Source of the DNA: Bacteroidota bacterium
Lineage (GTDB): Bacteria > Bacteroidota > Ignavibacteria > Ignavibacteriales > Melioribacteraceae
NCBI GenBank assembly: GCA_018829205.1
Contig: JAHJUE010000022.1
Location: forward strand, 372,001-436,000
Reading direction: 5' to 3'
DNA length: 64,000 nucleotides
The first letter of the stretch is position 1. Each line of letters opens with the position of its first letter. The position numbers and the translations under genes are program-made. The notes under the pieces were generated by a model that was not told the DNA's origin, did not search any database, and saw nothing but the letters and a program-made list of their open reading frames with translations. This document shows positions 42,557 to 52,568 of the stretch, piece by piece.

Positions 42557-45500
42557 TTAACTCAGAACTTTTTCAATTTCGATTTCACAATTGTAATCGC
42601 CGATCTGCCATTCCTGTCTGAATCCCTCTCCGCCAGAATGACGGTTATTATTAAGTTGACCGGATTTAATTCCATCAGCCAGAATTTCATTAACTATATA
42701 ATCGGAAAATTTATTAACATATTCTACAAATTTCTCATCGGCAGAAAACTCGACAGATATTCTGTCCATTACATCTAGACCAGCGTCTTTTCTCATATTC
42801 TGAACGCGATTTACAAATTCTCTTGCAATACCTTCGGCAATTAAATCTTCGGTCATCTCGGAATCGACAGCAACCGTAACGCCTTCTTCAGATTCAACGA
42901 CCCAGCCTTCAATTTCCGTACTAACAATTTCAACATCTTCAAAAGATATTTTTATATCTTCCCCTTCAACATTCAGAACCAATTCTTTATTTTTTTCCAA
43001 TTCAATAATTTGAGCCTTGTTCATTTCTTTAATTTTATTCGCCAGTGACTTTACCACCTTACCGTATTTAGGTCCAAGCGTTTTAAAATTCGGTTTAGCG
43101 GATTTGTTTACAATACCCGCGTCATCTTCAAGCACTTCTAGTTCTTTAATATTAACTTCTTCAAGAATCACATCGCGCATTTTAAGAACCGCGTCTTTGT
43201 GATCCTTGCCCGCAGCGATCATAATTTTTTTAAGCGGCTGACGCACTTTTAAATTGGATTTTGCCCTAATAGATCTGGTTAAATAAACAACTCTTTGCGC
43301 AATATCCATTTTATCTTCAAGCTCTAAATCAACATAACCTGCTTTAGGAAATTCGGCCAGATGCACTGATTCGTAAGTTTCTTTTTTAGTAGCGCTATTT
43401 AAATTCTGATAAATTTCTTCGGCAATAAACGGAGCAAAAGGAGCCGTTAATTTGCATACCGTTGTCAAACATTCGTATAAGGTTTGATATGCCGCCATTT
43501 TATTTTCATTAACTTCCGATTTCCAGAATCTCCTTCTGCATCTTCTTACGTACCAATTAGAAAGCTGATCAATTGTAAAACTTGAAACTGCACGCGCGGC
43601 TTTAGTAACATCATAATTATCCATTAACGATTCATATTCTTTCAAAAGCGAATTCAGTTTTGAAATAATCCAGCGGTCAATTTCTGGACGCTGTTCATAA
43701 GCTATCAAATTTTCGGAATAATCAAACTTATCTATATTTGCATAAAGCGCGAAGAATGAATATGTATTTATTAAAGTACCGAAAAATTTGCGCTGTACTT
43801 CAACAATTCCTTCAATATCAAAAAGAGTCGGTTTCCATGGCGGGCTGGTTGTAATCAAATACCAACGTGTCGCGTCGGCTCCGTATTTTTCGAATAATTC
43901 AAAAGGATCAACCGTATTGCCTTTTGACTTGGACATTTTCATTCCGTTTTTGTCCAATATCAATTCATTAACGATCAGATTTTTGTACGCAACATTATCA
44001 AAAAGCATTGTTGAAATAGCATGAAGCGTATAAAACCATCCTCTTGTTTGATCAATACCCTCGCATATAAAATCGGAAGGGAAATTTTGCTCAAACCATT
44101 CTTTATTTTCAAAGGGATAATGATACTGAGCGAAAGGCATACAGCCGGAATCAAACCAGACGTCAATAAGTTCCGGTGTGCGGGTGTATATTTTCCCGTC
44201 CTTTTCAAATTTTACTTTATCCACAAAAGGTTTATGCAGATCAATTTCTCCCGCTTCACCTACCGGAATTCTTTTACCGTCAACTTCTATAAATCCTTTC
44301 AATAATTCTTCAATACTTCCAACGGCAATCATCTGACCTTCGTCATTAACCCATATTGGAAGCGGAGTTGCCCAGAATCTGTCTCTCGACAGGTTCCAAT
44401 CTTTATTTTCCTGCAGCCAATTGCCGAACCTTCCGGAACCTACTTCGGGCGGATACCAATTGATTGTTTTATTAAGCTCCACCATTCTATCCGATACATC
44501 GGTAGTTTTAATAAACCATGATTCGCGGGCGTAATATATAATCGGAACGTCTTCATGTCTCCAGCTGAAAGGATAAGAGTGAGTGATCTGTTCTCGTTTG
44601 AATAATCTGCCCATTTCTTTTAATTTTTTGATTATGCCTTTATCCGCGTCTTTGACAAATTGTCCCGCGAAATCAGTAATATCATCCGTAAAAGTGCCGT
44701 TGGGTTTAACCGGCTGAAGCATAGGCAAATTAAATTTTTGTGAAACCTCATAATCATCCTGACCGAACGCCGGGGCGATATGAACAATACCCGATCCGTC
44801 TTCGGTGCTTACAAATCCACCTTCGATTACAAAGAATGCCTTTTTATCCGGCTTTACGTAATCAAACAATTGTTCGTATTCGATTCCGGCTAAATCTTTA
44901 CCTTTATATCTATCAACTATTTCATATTCGCCTGTAATAACCGAAAGTCTTGACTCGGCTAAAATTAAATATTCGTCGGCAAGTTTGATTTTGACATAAT
45001 CAATTTCCGAACCGACAGCCAAAGCGACGTTTGAAATAAGCGTCCAAGGTGTCGTAGTCCAAACAAGAAAATATGTAGTACCTTGTTCAGTAAACCTGCA
45101 TTCTTTAATTTTCATTACAATATAAACAGACGGGTCCGTTGTTTCACGGTATCCCAATGCCAGTTCGTGAGAAGAAAGAGGTGTTTCCGATTTTGGATCC
45201 TGCGGTACAACCTTGTATCCTTTATAAATCAATCCTTTGTCGAACATTGTTTTTAATGCCCACCAAACCGATTCAATATAATTATTGGTGCATGTAACAT
45301 AGGCTTCATCGAGATTAATCCAGTAACCCATTCTATCGGTCATATTTTCCCATAAATCTTTATATGTGAAAACAGACTTCAAACATTCCGCATTATATTT
45401 TTCCACACCGAAAGCGGGAATTTCGCTTTTGCTTTTTATACCAAGTTTTTTTTCAACTTCAATTTCAACCGGCAGTCCGTGAGTATCCCAGCCGGCTTTT

Positions 45501-45742
45501 CTATTAACATGAAAGCCCTGCATTGTTTTATAACGGCATACCAAATCTTTTAACGTACGCGCCATTACATGGTGAATGCCCGGACGGCCGTTAGCCGTAG
45601 GCGGACCTTCGTAAAAAGTAAAAGGTTTTGAAGCGTCGCGTGTAGAAATGCTTTTTTCAAAAATCTTATTATCTTTCCAATTCTTTAAAACTGATTTTTC
45701 AATTTCTGAATAATTTACCTGATTTGAATACTGCTTAAACAT
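42557..45742 (-). CDS. ileS: Isoleucyl-tRNA synthetase, long eukaryote-like type
   Basis: The protein has 1061 residues. The class I signature region reads GPPTANGRPGIHHV (46-59), with HH in place of canonical HIGH spacing as in this clade, and KMSKS is at 602-606. The editing domain (CP1) lies between about 190 and 400. The GRPGIHHV form and the length over 1000 residues are characteristic of the second IleS type, shared with eukaryotes, several bacterial phyla and mupirocin-resistant IleS2, so natural mupirocin resistance is plausible. No T-box is visible upstream. It is followed by the DksA-like gene after 19 bases. Confidence 0.96.
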   Translation of the reverse strand: MFKQYSNQVNYSEIEKSVLKNWKDNKIFEKSISTRDASKPFTFYEGPPTANGRPGIHHVMARTLKDLVCRYKTMQGFHVNRKAGWDTHGLPVEIEVEKKLGIKSKSEIPAFGVEKYNAECLKSVFTYKDLWENMTDRMGYWINLDEAYVTCTNNYIESVWWALKTMFDKGLIYKGYKVVPQDPKSETPLSSHELALGYRETTDPSVYIVMKIKECRFTEQGTTYFLVWTTTPWTLISNVALAVGSEIDYVKIKLADEYLILAESRLSVITGEYEIVDRYKGKDLAGIEYEQLFDYVKPDKKAFFVIEGGFVSTEDGSGIVHIAPAFGQDDYEVSQKFNLPMLQPVKPNGTFTDDITDFAGQFVKDADKGIIKKLKEMGRLFKREQITHSYPFSWRHEDVPIIYYARESWFIKTTDVSDRMVELNKTINWYPPEVGSGRFGNWLQENKDWNLSRDRFWATPLPIWVNDEGQMIAVGSIEELLKGFIEVDGKRIPVGEAGEIDLHKPFVDKVKFEKDGKIYTRTPELIDVWFDSGCMPFAQYHYPFENKEWFEQNFPSDFICEGIDQTRGWFYTLHAISTMLFDNVAYKNLIVNELILDKNGMKMSKSKGNTVDPFELFEKYGADATRWYLITTSPPWKPTLFDIEGIVEVQRKFFGTLINTYSFFALYANIDKFDYSENLIAYEQRPEIDRWIISKLNSLLKEYESLMDNYDVTKAARAVSSFTIDQLSNWYVRRCRRRFWKSEVNENKMAAYQTLYECLTTVCKLTAPFAPFIAEEIYQNLNSATKKETYESVHLAEFPKAGYVDLELEDKMDIAQRVVYLTRSIRAKSNLKVRQPLKKIMIAAGKDHKDAVLKMRDVILEEVNIKELEVLEDDAGIVNKSAKPNFKTLGPKYGKVVKSLANKIKEMNKAQIIELEKNKELVLNVEGEDIKISFEDVEIVSTEIEGWVVESEEGVTVAVDSEMTEDLIAEGIAREFVNRVQNMRKDAGLDVMDRISVEFSADEKFVEYVNKFSDYIVNEILADGIKSGQLNNNRHSGGEGFRQEWQIGDYNCEIEIEKVLS

Positions 45743-45885
45743 ATTTCCTTAGTGTTTATTTGTTTAACGGAATTTATTTATTTATACAAAATTTTTTATT
45801 AACAAATCAATTTAACTGAATGAAGGATTGCTTGATTGATTAAATAAAAATCATTCATCTATTCAATCATTCAACCAATATCATC

Positions 45886-46506
45886 TTACTCTTCTTTTTC
45901 ATTTTCATAATTTGCAATAAGTTCTTTTTCAACTCGAATAAATTCGCGGAGCTGGTTTTCGATTTTATTTTTTCTTTCTTTTAAAACGAACAATCTTTTT
46001 TCGGTATTAAGTAAAATCTTTTCGGAATTTACTTTTGCTTCTCTAATTATTATGTCTGCTTCTTTTTTGGCCTCTTCAATTATTCTGCTGTTCTCGCCGT
46101 TTTTATAAAGTTCGTGATCAATACTTTTTTGAAGAAGGAACATTTCTGCCGTCATCATTCCAAATAATCCCATAGCGCCAAGAAGTATATTTCTTAACGA
46201 ATAAAGGATAAGGTTTTCGGTAAGCAGATCATTTATTGCGAAATAATCGCTGAAAAAAGAGACAAGTAAAATACTTACAAATACAGTGGCAATTGTAACT
46301 GCAAAAAGTATTTTTCCTCCGTAAACCCAACCGAGAGTTTTATTCATTATCCAGCCGCAAACAAATGCGAATAATGAGAGTATAAACCACACGGCGAAAT
46401 TCTGAACGCTTGAACCGAACAGGTCCGTGCTCAGAAAGTTTGATCCGAACATAATTACAGAAAGAAGCGCCGGTATTCCGTAATATGGTATTTTACTTTT
46501 TAACAT
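45886..46506 (-). CDS. Membrane protein with C-terminal coiled coil
   Basis: The protein has 206 residues. Four membrane segments lie at about 10-25, 36-53, 64-85 and 98-124. A long charged helix at about 135-206 (NSRIIEEAKKEADIIIREAKVNSEKILLNTEKRL) must be cytoplasmic or periplasmic and form a coiled coil. The helix resembles the stalk-type helices of DivIVA and F-ATPase subunit b. It sits nine bases after purine nucleoside phosphorylase in the divIVA cluster, so a link to envelope growth or division is possible, but no family is recognised. Confidence 0.6.
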   Translation of the reverse strand: MLKSKIPYYGIPALLSVIMFGSNFLSTDLFGSSVQNFAVWFILSLFAFVCGWIMNKTLGWVYGGKILFAVTIATVFVSILLVSFFSDYFAINDLLTENLILYSLRNILLGAMGLFGMMTAEMFLLQKSIDHELYKNGENSRIIEEAKKEADIIIREAKVNSEKILLNTEKRLFVLKERKNKIENQLREFIRVEKELIANYENEKEE

Positions 46507-46514
46507 ATATATGC

Positions 46515-47336
46515 TTATAAATTTTTGATTACTTCTTTCATAATTAAAGTCATTTTAGGTTCAGCTTTCATCGCTGCAGCAATTATTTCCTCAACATTAA
46601 CGGCCTGAAGAGAATCCGGGAAACATTCATCGGTAATAATACTAATTCCTAATACATTAATTCCCATATGAACCGCAACAATATTTTCGGGAATTGTGGA
46701 CATACCTACAACATCGGCGCCAATACCTCTTAAGAATCTGTATTCGGCCCTTGTTTCAAGATTAGGTCCGGATACCGCGACATAAACGCCTTTGTGAACT
46801 TTAATTTTATTTTCAAGCGCGGCTTGTTCAGCTTTCTCAATTAATTTCAAACTGTATGGTTCGCTCATATCTGGGAATCTTGGTCCCAGTTCATCTTCGT
46901 TCGGCCCTATTAACGGATTATCGCCAAGCAGATTTATATGGTCAACCATCAGCATCAAATCGCCTCGCCTGTAATAAGGATTCATACCGCCGCACGCGTT
47001 TGAAACAAGCAAATTTTTCACGCCAAGAAATTTCATAACACGAACCGGATATGTTATTTGTTTCATCGAATATCCTTCGTAAAAATGAAATCTTCCCTGC
47101 ATCGCAACTACGTTTTTCCCGTTTATTTTCCCGAATATCAGTTTACCGTGATGAGATTCCACAGTTGACAATGGAAAATGAGGGAGTTCTGAATAATCAA
47201 TTTCATGAGTAATTTCAATTTCTTTTACTAAACCGCCGAGACCTGTTCCTAAAATAATTCCGACTTCGTAATTTTCACCGGTTATTTTTCTTATAACTTC
47301 CAATGTTTCATTAATCATATCGATTAATTTACTCAT
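46515..47336 (-). CDS. punA: Purine nucleoside phosphorylase (trimeric, PunA type)
   Basis: The protein has 273 residues, typical for the trimeric inosine/guanosine phosphorylase. Key segments are GIILGTGLGGLV (phosphate-binding), VESHHGKLIFGKINGKNVVAMQGRFHFYEGY, SNACGGMNPYYRRGDLM, and VSGPNLETRAEYRFLRGIGADVVGMST with the catalytic Glu and the substrate Asn near ITDEC. It cleaves (deoxy)guanosine and inosine with phosphate in purine salvage. Its start overlaps the divIVA stop by four bases, placing it inside a cluster that is otherwise about division and translation. Confidence 0.94.
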   Translation of the reverse strand: MSKLIDMINETLEVIRKITGENYEVGIILGTGLGGLVKEIEITHEIDYSELPHFPLSTVESHHGKLIFGKINGKNVVAMQGRFHFYEGYSMKQITYPVRVMKFLGVKNLLVSNACGGMNPYYRRGDLMLMVDHINLLGDNPLIGPNEDELGPRFPDMSEPYSLKLIEKAEQAALENKIKVHKGVYVAVSGPNLETRAEYRFLRGIGADVVGMSTIPENIVAVHMGINVLGISIITDECFPDSLQAVNVEEIIAAAMKAEPKMTLIMKEVIKNL

Positions 47337-47878
47337 AATAATTTCTCCAGTATATCGTCGACATTTATTTCGCTGCTGTCGTTTTTCTTTGGTTGTTTTA
47401 ATGTTTGTTCAACAGCGGGGATTTCATCTTCATCGTGTATTTCAATATCAAGAAGACTAGTCTGCGATTCAATCATGGTTTTTAATCTTGCAAGGAGCAA
47501 ATGTTTTTCTTCTTTTAGTTTAATAACGGAATTCCGGATTTTTTCGGCTTCTGTTTTGGCGTTTTCAATTAATTGAGCCGCTTTTAACTCTCCTTCTTTT
47601 AATATAAGCTGAGTTTGTTTTTTTGCCGACTCAACGGCTTTAGAAGAAGATTCGTGCGCATTTATCAATGTGCTTTGCAAATTCTTTTCAATTTTTCTGA
47701 ACTCTTGAATTTGTTCGTTAAGCTCATCATTCTGTTTAACCAGTTTCTCATTTTCAAATTGAAGTCTTTCGAACTCATCCGCTAATTTTTCAAGAAACGC
47801 ATGAACTTCATCTTTATCAAATCCGCGCACGGATTTGTTGAACTCCTGGTTTTTTATGCTGAACGGGGTGTATTTCAT
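47333..47878 (-). CDS. divIVA: DivIVA-domain coiled-coil protein
   Basis: The protein has 181 residues. The N-terminal DivIVA lipid-binding domain is clear: YTPFSIKNQEFNKSVRGFDKDEVHAFLEKLADEFERL, the same pattern as Bacillus DivIVA and GpsB. A coiled coil extends over about 30-140, and the end (SSEINVDDILEKLL) may be a peptide for partner binding. DivIVA proteins bind curved membrane and recruit division or growth factors. They are best known in Gram-positives but also occur in Bacteroidota and relatives. It overlaps yggS by four bases and punA by four bases. Confidence 0.9.
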   Translation of the reverse strand: MKYTPFSIKNQEFNKSVRGFDKDEVHAFLEKLADEFERLQFENEKLVKQNDELNEQIQEFRKIEKNLQSTLINAHESSSKAVESAKKQTQLILKEGELKAAQLIENAKTEAEKIRNSVIKLKEEKHLLLARLKTMIESQTSLLDIEIHDEDEIPAVEQTLKQPKKNDSSEINVDDILEKLL

Positions 47879-48582
47879 ATTACCTTCCAGCTTTTTGAAT
47901 AATCTCTTTCACCGAAAATCGCCGTTCCTACTCTAATCATTGTGGCGCCTTCTTCAATAGCAATTTCAAAATCGTTTGTCATGCCCATCGAAAGTTCATT
48001 TAGATTAAAATCTTTTTTATTCATCGAGTCTTTTATGCTTCTTAATTTTACAAAACAACTTCTAATTATTTTTTCATCGTCGGTATAAGGGGCCATTGTC
48101 ATTAAACCTTTTAGATCAATATTGCCGCAATTTCTGCAGTAATCCGCTACATCAAGAATATCTTTTTCTGAGGTTAATCCGAATTTAGTTTCCTCATCCG
48201 AAGTATTAATTTCAAGAAGTACTTTCTGGACTTTATTTATGCTTTTTGCTCTTTTGTCAATTTCTTCCGCAAGTTTAATTGAATCGACGGAATGAATAAA
48301 CTCAGCGGGTTCAATAATATATTTTACTTTATTGGTTTGAAGATGACCTATAAAATGCCAATATACGGGTTTGGAGATTTTAGGAAACTTGGCATTTAAC
48401 TCTTGTGCTTTATTTTCTCCGAAATCAGTCGCACCCGAACCAGCGGCTTCTTCAATTTCTTCAATTGTATGAGTTTTTGAAACTGCGATTAATCGTATTT
48501 CGGCCCGGTTTCTGCCACTTTTAAGACAGCTTTCAAGTATCTTTTTTTCTACATTATTTATGTTGTCTTTAAGCATTTTCAA
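47875..48582 (-). CDS. yggS: YggS/PROSC-family PLP homeostasis protein
   Basis: The protein has 235 residues and is a single-domain alanine-racemase-fold protein. The PLP lysine lies in IRLIAVSKTHTIEEIEEA. FGENKAQEL, WHFIGHLQTNK and the phosphate-binding LSMGMTNDFEIAIEEGATMIRVGTAIFG are the family hallmarks. It buffers pyridoxal phosphate and has no known catalysis. As ylmE in Bacillus it starts the ylm-divIVA cluster, the same position as here. It is the first gene of the run that ends with rluD. Confidence 0.95.
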   Translation of the reverse strand: MKMLKDNINNVEKKILESCLKSGRNRAEIRLIAVSKTHTIEEIEEAAGSGATDFGENKAQELNAKFPKISKPVYWHFIGHLQTNKVKYIIEPAEFIHSVDSIKLAEEIDKRAKSINKVQKVLLEINTSDEETKFGLTSEKDILDVADYCRNCGNIDLKGLMTMAPYTDDEKIIRSCFVKLRSIKDSMNKKDFNLNELSMGMTNDFEIAIEEGATMIRVGTAIFGERDYSKSWKVI

Positions 48583-48641
48583 AATTATAAGACATGGAAA
48601 CTATTGCTTTTAGAGGGAAAAGTCAACTTAAAACCTAAATA

Positions 48642-48668
48642 AAAAAGGGGCTGAAAGAGCCCCTTTTT
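48642..48668. terminator. Strong bidirectional terminator between nrdJ and yggS
   Basis: The arms 48642-48652 and 48658-48668 (AAAAAGGGGCT / AGCCCCTTTTT) flank a five-base loop. It has T-tracts on both strands. It ends the nrdJ transcript 20 bases after its stop. Confidence 0.88.
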
Positions 48669-48687
48669 ATAATTTTTCTTAACTATT

Positions 48688-51600
48688 TTAACTGCAGCCG
48701 GTTGTGGAGCCGCAAGTATTGCACTTTAAGCAGGTTCCATTTCTAACCATTGTCATGCTTCCGCACTCGGGGCATATATCGCCTGTATAACCTCTTTCTC
48801 TGGCTTTAACAACTTCCTGATGCATTGAAAGGATTTTACTTCTTTCTGAAGCTTGAGAACCTTTAGGTACATTAGCAGTAACTAATTGAGCCCCGTTTCC
48901 GTTGTCGTTATCAAGTTCAATCATTCTTTCACTTACTACCTCTTCACTTTCAAAATCAGGTTCTGCAACTGAAACGCGTTCAGGTTTTTTATTAACAAGT
49001 TCATCGGCATCAACATGTGATAAATCATTTCTGCCGAGATACGTAACGGCTAATTCTCTGAAAATATAATCAATAACAGAGGTAGTCATTTTAATTCTTT
49101 TATTGCCTGCTACCATACCGCTCGGTTCAAATCTTGTAAATACAAAAGCATCAACAAACTCTTCAAGAGGAACTCCGTGCTGAAGTCCGAGTGATATTGC
49201 AATAGCGAAACTATTTAACAGACTTCTAAATGCGGCGCCTTCTCTTGCCATATCAATAAAAATTTCACCGAGCTGTCCGTTTTCATATTCACCGGTTCGT
49301 ATATAAACTGTCTGCCCGCCTATTTTTGCTTTTTGAGTATATCCCTCTCTTCTGTCGGGCAGTCTTCTTCTTTTAGCAATATATCTATGAATAATTTTTT
49401 CGGCAATTTTTACAATATCATTTTCTTCCTGCTGTTCAATCAATTCTTCATAATCTTCTTCCGAAACAGAATTTAGCGGCTGAGAAAGTTTTGAACCGTC
49501 TCTATATAAAGCGTTGGCTTTTAGTCCGAATTTCCAGGACTGCATATAAGCGCTTTGAACATCCGTAATATTAGCATTATTGGGAAGATTAATAGTTTTA
49601 GAAATCGCACCGGAAATGAATGGCTGGGCTGCGGCCATCATTTTAATATGAGCGTCCGGTTTAATAAACCGGCTTCCTTTTTTACCGCATTTATTAGCGC
49701 AGTCGAAAACCGGGTAATGTTCGTGTTTCAAGAAAGGTGCGCCTTCAACAGTCATTGTACCGCAGACGTAATCATTTGCCGATGCAATTTCTTCAGAAGT
49801 ATAACCGATATGTTTCAACAGATTGAAATCGAATTTATTCATAAGTTCGTCTGTAAGTCCAAGCACTTCCTTGCAGAATTTTTCGCCTATATTAAATTTA
49901 TTAAACGCGAATGTTAAATCGAAAACTGAAGGAAGCATGTCGTTTATTTTTTCAATCACTTCATCCGAAAATCCTTTTGATTTTAATGTAGCCGGATTTA
50001 TATGCGGGCATCCTTCAAGCGTACCTGCGCCTTTAGCGTATTTTACAATTTCATTAAGCTGTTCATGATTGTATCCTAAATTTTCGAGCGCGGGAGGAAT
50101 TGACTGGTTAATAATTTTAAAATACCCACCGCCAGCTAATTTCTTGAATTTAACCAAAGCGAAATCGGGTTCAATCCCGGTAGTATCGCAATCCATAACC
50201 AGGCCAATAGTACCTGTAGGAGCGATAACCGTAACTTGAGCGTTTTTATATCCGTACTGTTCTCCCAGCTGAACCGCAATATCACTATCTTCTCTTGCAG
50301 CTTCCAATAAATCGGAAGGACAATATTTAGGATCAATTCCTAAAGGAAAAATTGACAAACCTTCATATTCTTCTTTGGGAACATTATAAGCCGCGCGTCT
50401 GTGATTTCTTAATACACGAAGCATATGATCTTTGTTAGCTTCGTATCTGGGGAAGGTTCCGCTTTCTTTTGCCATTTCAGCCGAGGTTGCGTACGCGCGC
50501 ATATGCATAATTGCCGTTAAAGCTCCGCAAATTGCCGCAGATTCTTTGCTATCGTAAGCTATTCCCTGTCTCATTAAGAGTGAACCTAAATTAGCGTAAC
50601 CTAATCCGAGCGTTCTATAATCAAAACTTTTTTGCGCAATTTCTTTACTTGGGTATTGAGCCATCAGCACACTTGTTTCAAGTACAATTGTCCATAATCT
50701 GGTTGCGTGTCTGTATGCTTCAATATCAAATTTCTTTGTTTTACTGTCGTAGAATTTCACCACATTTAAGGAAGCAAGATTGCATGCGGTATCATCAAGA
50801 AACATATATTCGCTGCAGGGATTTGAGGCTTTTATTTCACCGTCGGATTTGCATGTATGCCATTCATTAATAGTAGTATGATATTGCAGCCCGGGATCGG
50901 CGCTTGCCCATGCGGCAAATCCTATATCATCCCACAGTTCTTTAGCCTTCATAGTTTTTGAAGGTTTGGGAGCTCTTTTATCTCTTCTTGAATTTTCAAG
51001 TTCAGTTCTGAAATATAAATTCCAATTGCCTTCATTAACAACGGCTTTCATAAATTCATTTGTGACACGTACCGAGTTATTAGAATTTTGTCCGGATACA
51101 GTAGCGTAAGCATCGCTGTTCCAGTCGATATCGTATGTTGGAAATTCAATTGATTTAAAACCCAGTTTGGCTAGATGAATAACCCTTTCAATATAATTAT
51201 CGGGTATATAAGCTTTTCTGGCTTCCATTACAGCTAGTTTTAATCTTTTATTATTTTTCTTGCTGAACCTGTCGTTTTCGGGATGTTCGTCAAAACATGC
51301 TTTCATAATTCTATTTAAATGAAGATTGCATAATTTTGAACCGGCAACAATTGAAGCTACTTTTTGTTCTTCAATAACCTTCCAATTAATATATTCTTCG
51401 ATATCCGGATGATCAATATCAAGAGTAACCATTTTAGCGGCTCTTCTTGTTGTACCGCCTGATTTTATAGCGCCTGCGGATCTGTCGCCGATTTTTAAGA
51501 ATGACATTAAACCTGAAGATTTCCCTCCTCCGCTTAGCGGTTCATCGGAGCCTCTTAAATTAGAAAAGTTTGAACCTGTGCCCGATCCGTATTTAAATAG

Positions 51601-52269
51601 TCTCGCTTCTCTTACCCATAAGTCCATTATGCCGCCTTCATTTACAAGGTCGTCGCTTACAGATTGTATAAAACACGCATGCGGCTGAGGATGCGTATAA
51701 GCATCTTCTGATTGAGTTAATTGCCCTGTTCTAAAATCCACATAATAATGACCTTGAGCCGGACCATTAATCCCGTAAGCCCAATTTAATCCAGTATTAA
51801 ACCATTGCGGACTATTGGGAGCGCAATATTGACTGGCAAGCATAAAGACCAGTTCGCTGTAATAAGTAAGAGCATCTTCTTCGGAATCAAAATAATTTGC
51901 TTTCCATCCCCAGTATGTCCAAGTGCCCGCTAATCTGTGAAAAACCTGGCGTGAATCGGTTTCGGATGAATACCTTTCTTTTTCGGGAAGATCATTTAAT
52001 CTTTCCGTATCGGCAACAGCGGGCTGCAGCCATTTTGGTATTCCTTTTTCAGCTTTCTTTTTTAAAAGCTTAGGAACTCCCGCTTTGCGGAAATACTTTT
52101 GCGCAATAATATCTGTGGCAACCTGGGACCAGTTTTTCGGAACCATTACATCTTCCATTCTAAAAACCACAGAACCGTCGGGATTTTTAATTTCTGATGT
52201 TCTTTTTACAAATGGAACACTTTCTAATGGATCTTTATCGGGAGAGGTAAATAGTCGGGCAATTTTCAT
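48688..52269 (-). CDS. nrdJ: Vitamin-B12-dependent ribonucleotide reductase (class II)
   Basis: The protein has 1193 residues from ATG 52269, chosen because GGAG precedes it by five bases and [20 protein letters not shown] is a usual NrdJ start; a longer frame adds 21 unlikely residues. The catalytic barrel has CxxN-type segments such as [20 protein letters not shown] with the active-site Cys, the [17 protein letters not shown] loop, and the radical region around [13 protein letters not shown]-terminal zinc-ribbon-like tail ([29 protein letters not shown]) carries the redox cysteines. It reduces ribonucleotides with adenosylcobalamin and works with or without oxygen. No class I or III enzyme is in the window. 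Transcribed alone. Confidence 0.96.
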   Translation of the reverse strand: MKIARLFTSPDKDPLESVPFVKRTSEIKNPDGSVVFRMEDVMVPKNWSQVATDIIAQKYFRKAGVPKLLKKKAEKGIPKWLQPAVADTERLNDLPEKERYSSETDSRQVFHRLAGTWTYWGWKANYFDSEEDALTYYSELVFMLASQYCAPNSPQWFNTGLNWAYGINGPAQGHYYVDFRTGQLTQSEDAYTHPQPHACFIQSVSDDLVNEGGIMDLWVREARLFKYGSGTGSNFSNLRGSDEPLSGGGKSSGLMSFLKIGDRSAGAIKSGGTTRRAAKMVTLDIDHPDIEEYINWKVIEEQKVASIVAGSKLCNLHLNRIMKACFDEHPENDRFSKKNNKRLKLAVMEARKAYIPDNYIERVIHLAKLGFKSIEFPTYDIDWNSDAYATVSGQNSNNSVRVTNEFMKAVVNEGNWNLYFRTELENSRRDKRAPKPSKTMKAKELWDDIGFAAWASADPGLQYHTTINEWHTCKSDGEIKASNPCSEYMFLDDTACNLASLNVVKFYDSKTKKFDIEAYRHATRLWTIVLETSVLMAQYPSKEIAQKSFDYRTLGLGYANLGSLLMRQGIAYDSKESAAICGALTAIMHMRAYATSAEMAKESGTFPRYEANKDHMLRVLRNHRRAAYNVPKEEYEGLSIFPLGIDPKYCPSDLLEAAREDSDIAVQLGEQYGYKNAQVTVIAPTGTIGLVMDCDTTGIEPDFALVKFKKLAGGGYFKIINQSIPPALENLGYNHEQLNEIVKYAKGAGTLEGCPHINPATLKSKGFSDEVIEKINDMLPSVFDLTFAFNKFNIGEKFCKEVLGLTDELMNKFDFNLLKHIGYTSEEIASANDYVCGTMTVEGAPFLKHEHYPVFDCANKCGKKGSRFIKPDAHIKMMAAAQPFISGAISKTINLPNNANITDVQSAYMQSWKFGLKANALYRDGSKLSQPLNSVSEEDYEELIEQQEENDIVKIAEKIIHRYIAKRRRLPDRREGYTQKAKIGGQTVYIRTGEYENGQLGEIFIDMAREGAAFRSLLNSFAIAISLGLQHGVPLEEFVDAFVFTRFEPSGMVAGNKRIKMTTSVIDYIFRELAVTYLGRNDLSHVDADELVNKKPERVSVAEPDFESEEVVSERMIELDNDNGNGAQLVTANVPKGSQASERSKILSMHQEVVKARERGYTGDICPECGSMTMVRNGTCLKCNTCGSTTGCS

Positions 52270-52295
52270 GAATACTCCAATCTTTATATCAAATA

Positions 52296-52319
52296 ATAAG
52301 GGGATATTGTATCCCTTAT
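52296..52319 (-). promoter_or_regulatory. Hairpin/dyad in the nrdJ leader
   Basis: The arms 52296-52305 and 52311-52319 (AAGGGGAT / ATCCCTT core with one bulge) flank a five-base loop. They lie 27 to 50 bases before the nrdJ ATG, right at the inferred transcription start. The sequence does not fit the NrdR box or a cobalamin riboswitch. Confidence 0.5.
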
Positions 52320-52329
52320 AAATTAGTTG

Positions 52330-52356
52330 CAAATTAAAAAATAATATCAGAACAAA
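52330..52356 (-). promoter_or_regulatory. Putative nrdJ promoter, Bacteroidota type
   Basis: On the minus strand, TTTG (52353-52356) and TTAATTTG (52330-52337, seven of eight matches to TAnnTTTG) are separated by 15 bases, with 19 bases between the two TTTG cores. This agrees with the -33/-7 layout. The predicted start would be near 52325. Confidence 0.4.
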
Positions 52357-52568
52357 ATGTTTACAGGATGAGAGTCTGAACTATATCAATGGGACTTCAA
52401 ATTAAATAAAAATTTTTTTTTAAGCAATTACCTGAGGAGAAATAAAAAAAATAATTCAATATGTTTATCATTAATCACATATTTAATATAAATATTTTAT
52501 TTTAAAGTGGTAGTCTTGATTTTTTATTTAAATTATTTTTTTAATTTTTTTCTTTAAAGAGGTCAAAA

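Noticed and set aside
42290-42778. Plus-strand frame of 162 codons, hydrophobic
   Set aside because: It is antisense to the Lys/Ala-rich tail of the DksA-like protein and to the end of ileS; the composition is a mirror artefact.
45743-45885. Possible T-box or leader upstream of ileS
   Set aside because: The region has TGAATGAT-like direct repeats, but no T-box sequence or specifier stem. Its repeats could form a weak hairpin after the 45886-46506 gene; too weak to report as a terminator.
52270-52568. Possible cobalamin riboswitch before nrdJ
   Set aside because: The conserved B12-box (GCCACTG-type) sequence is not present and the leader is too short. Only a simple hairpin is visible.
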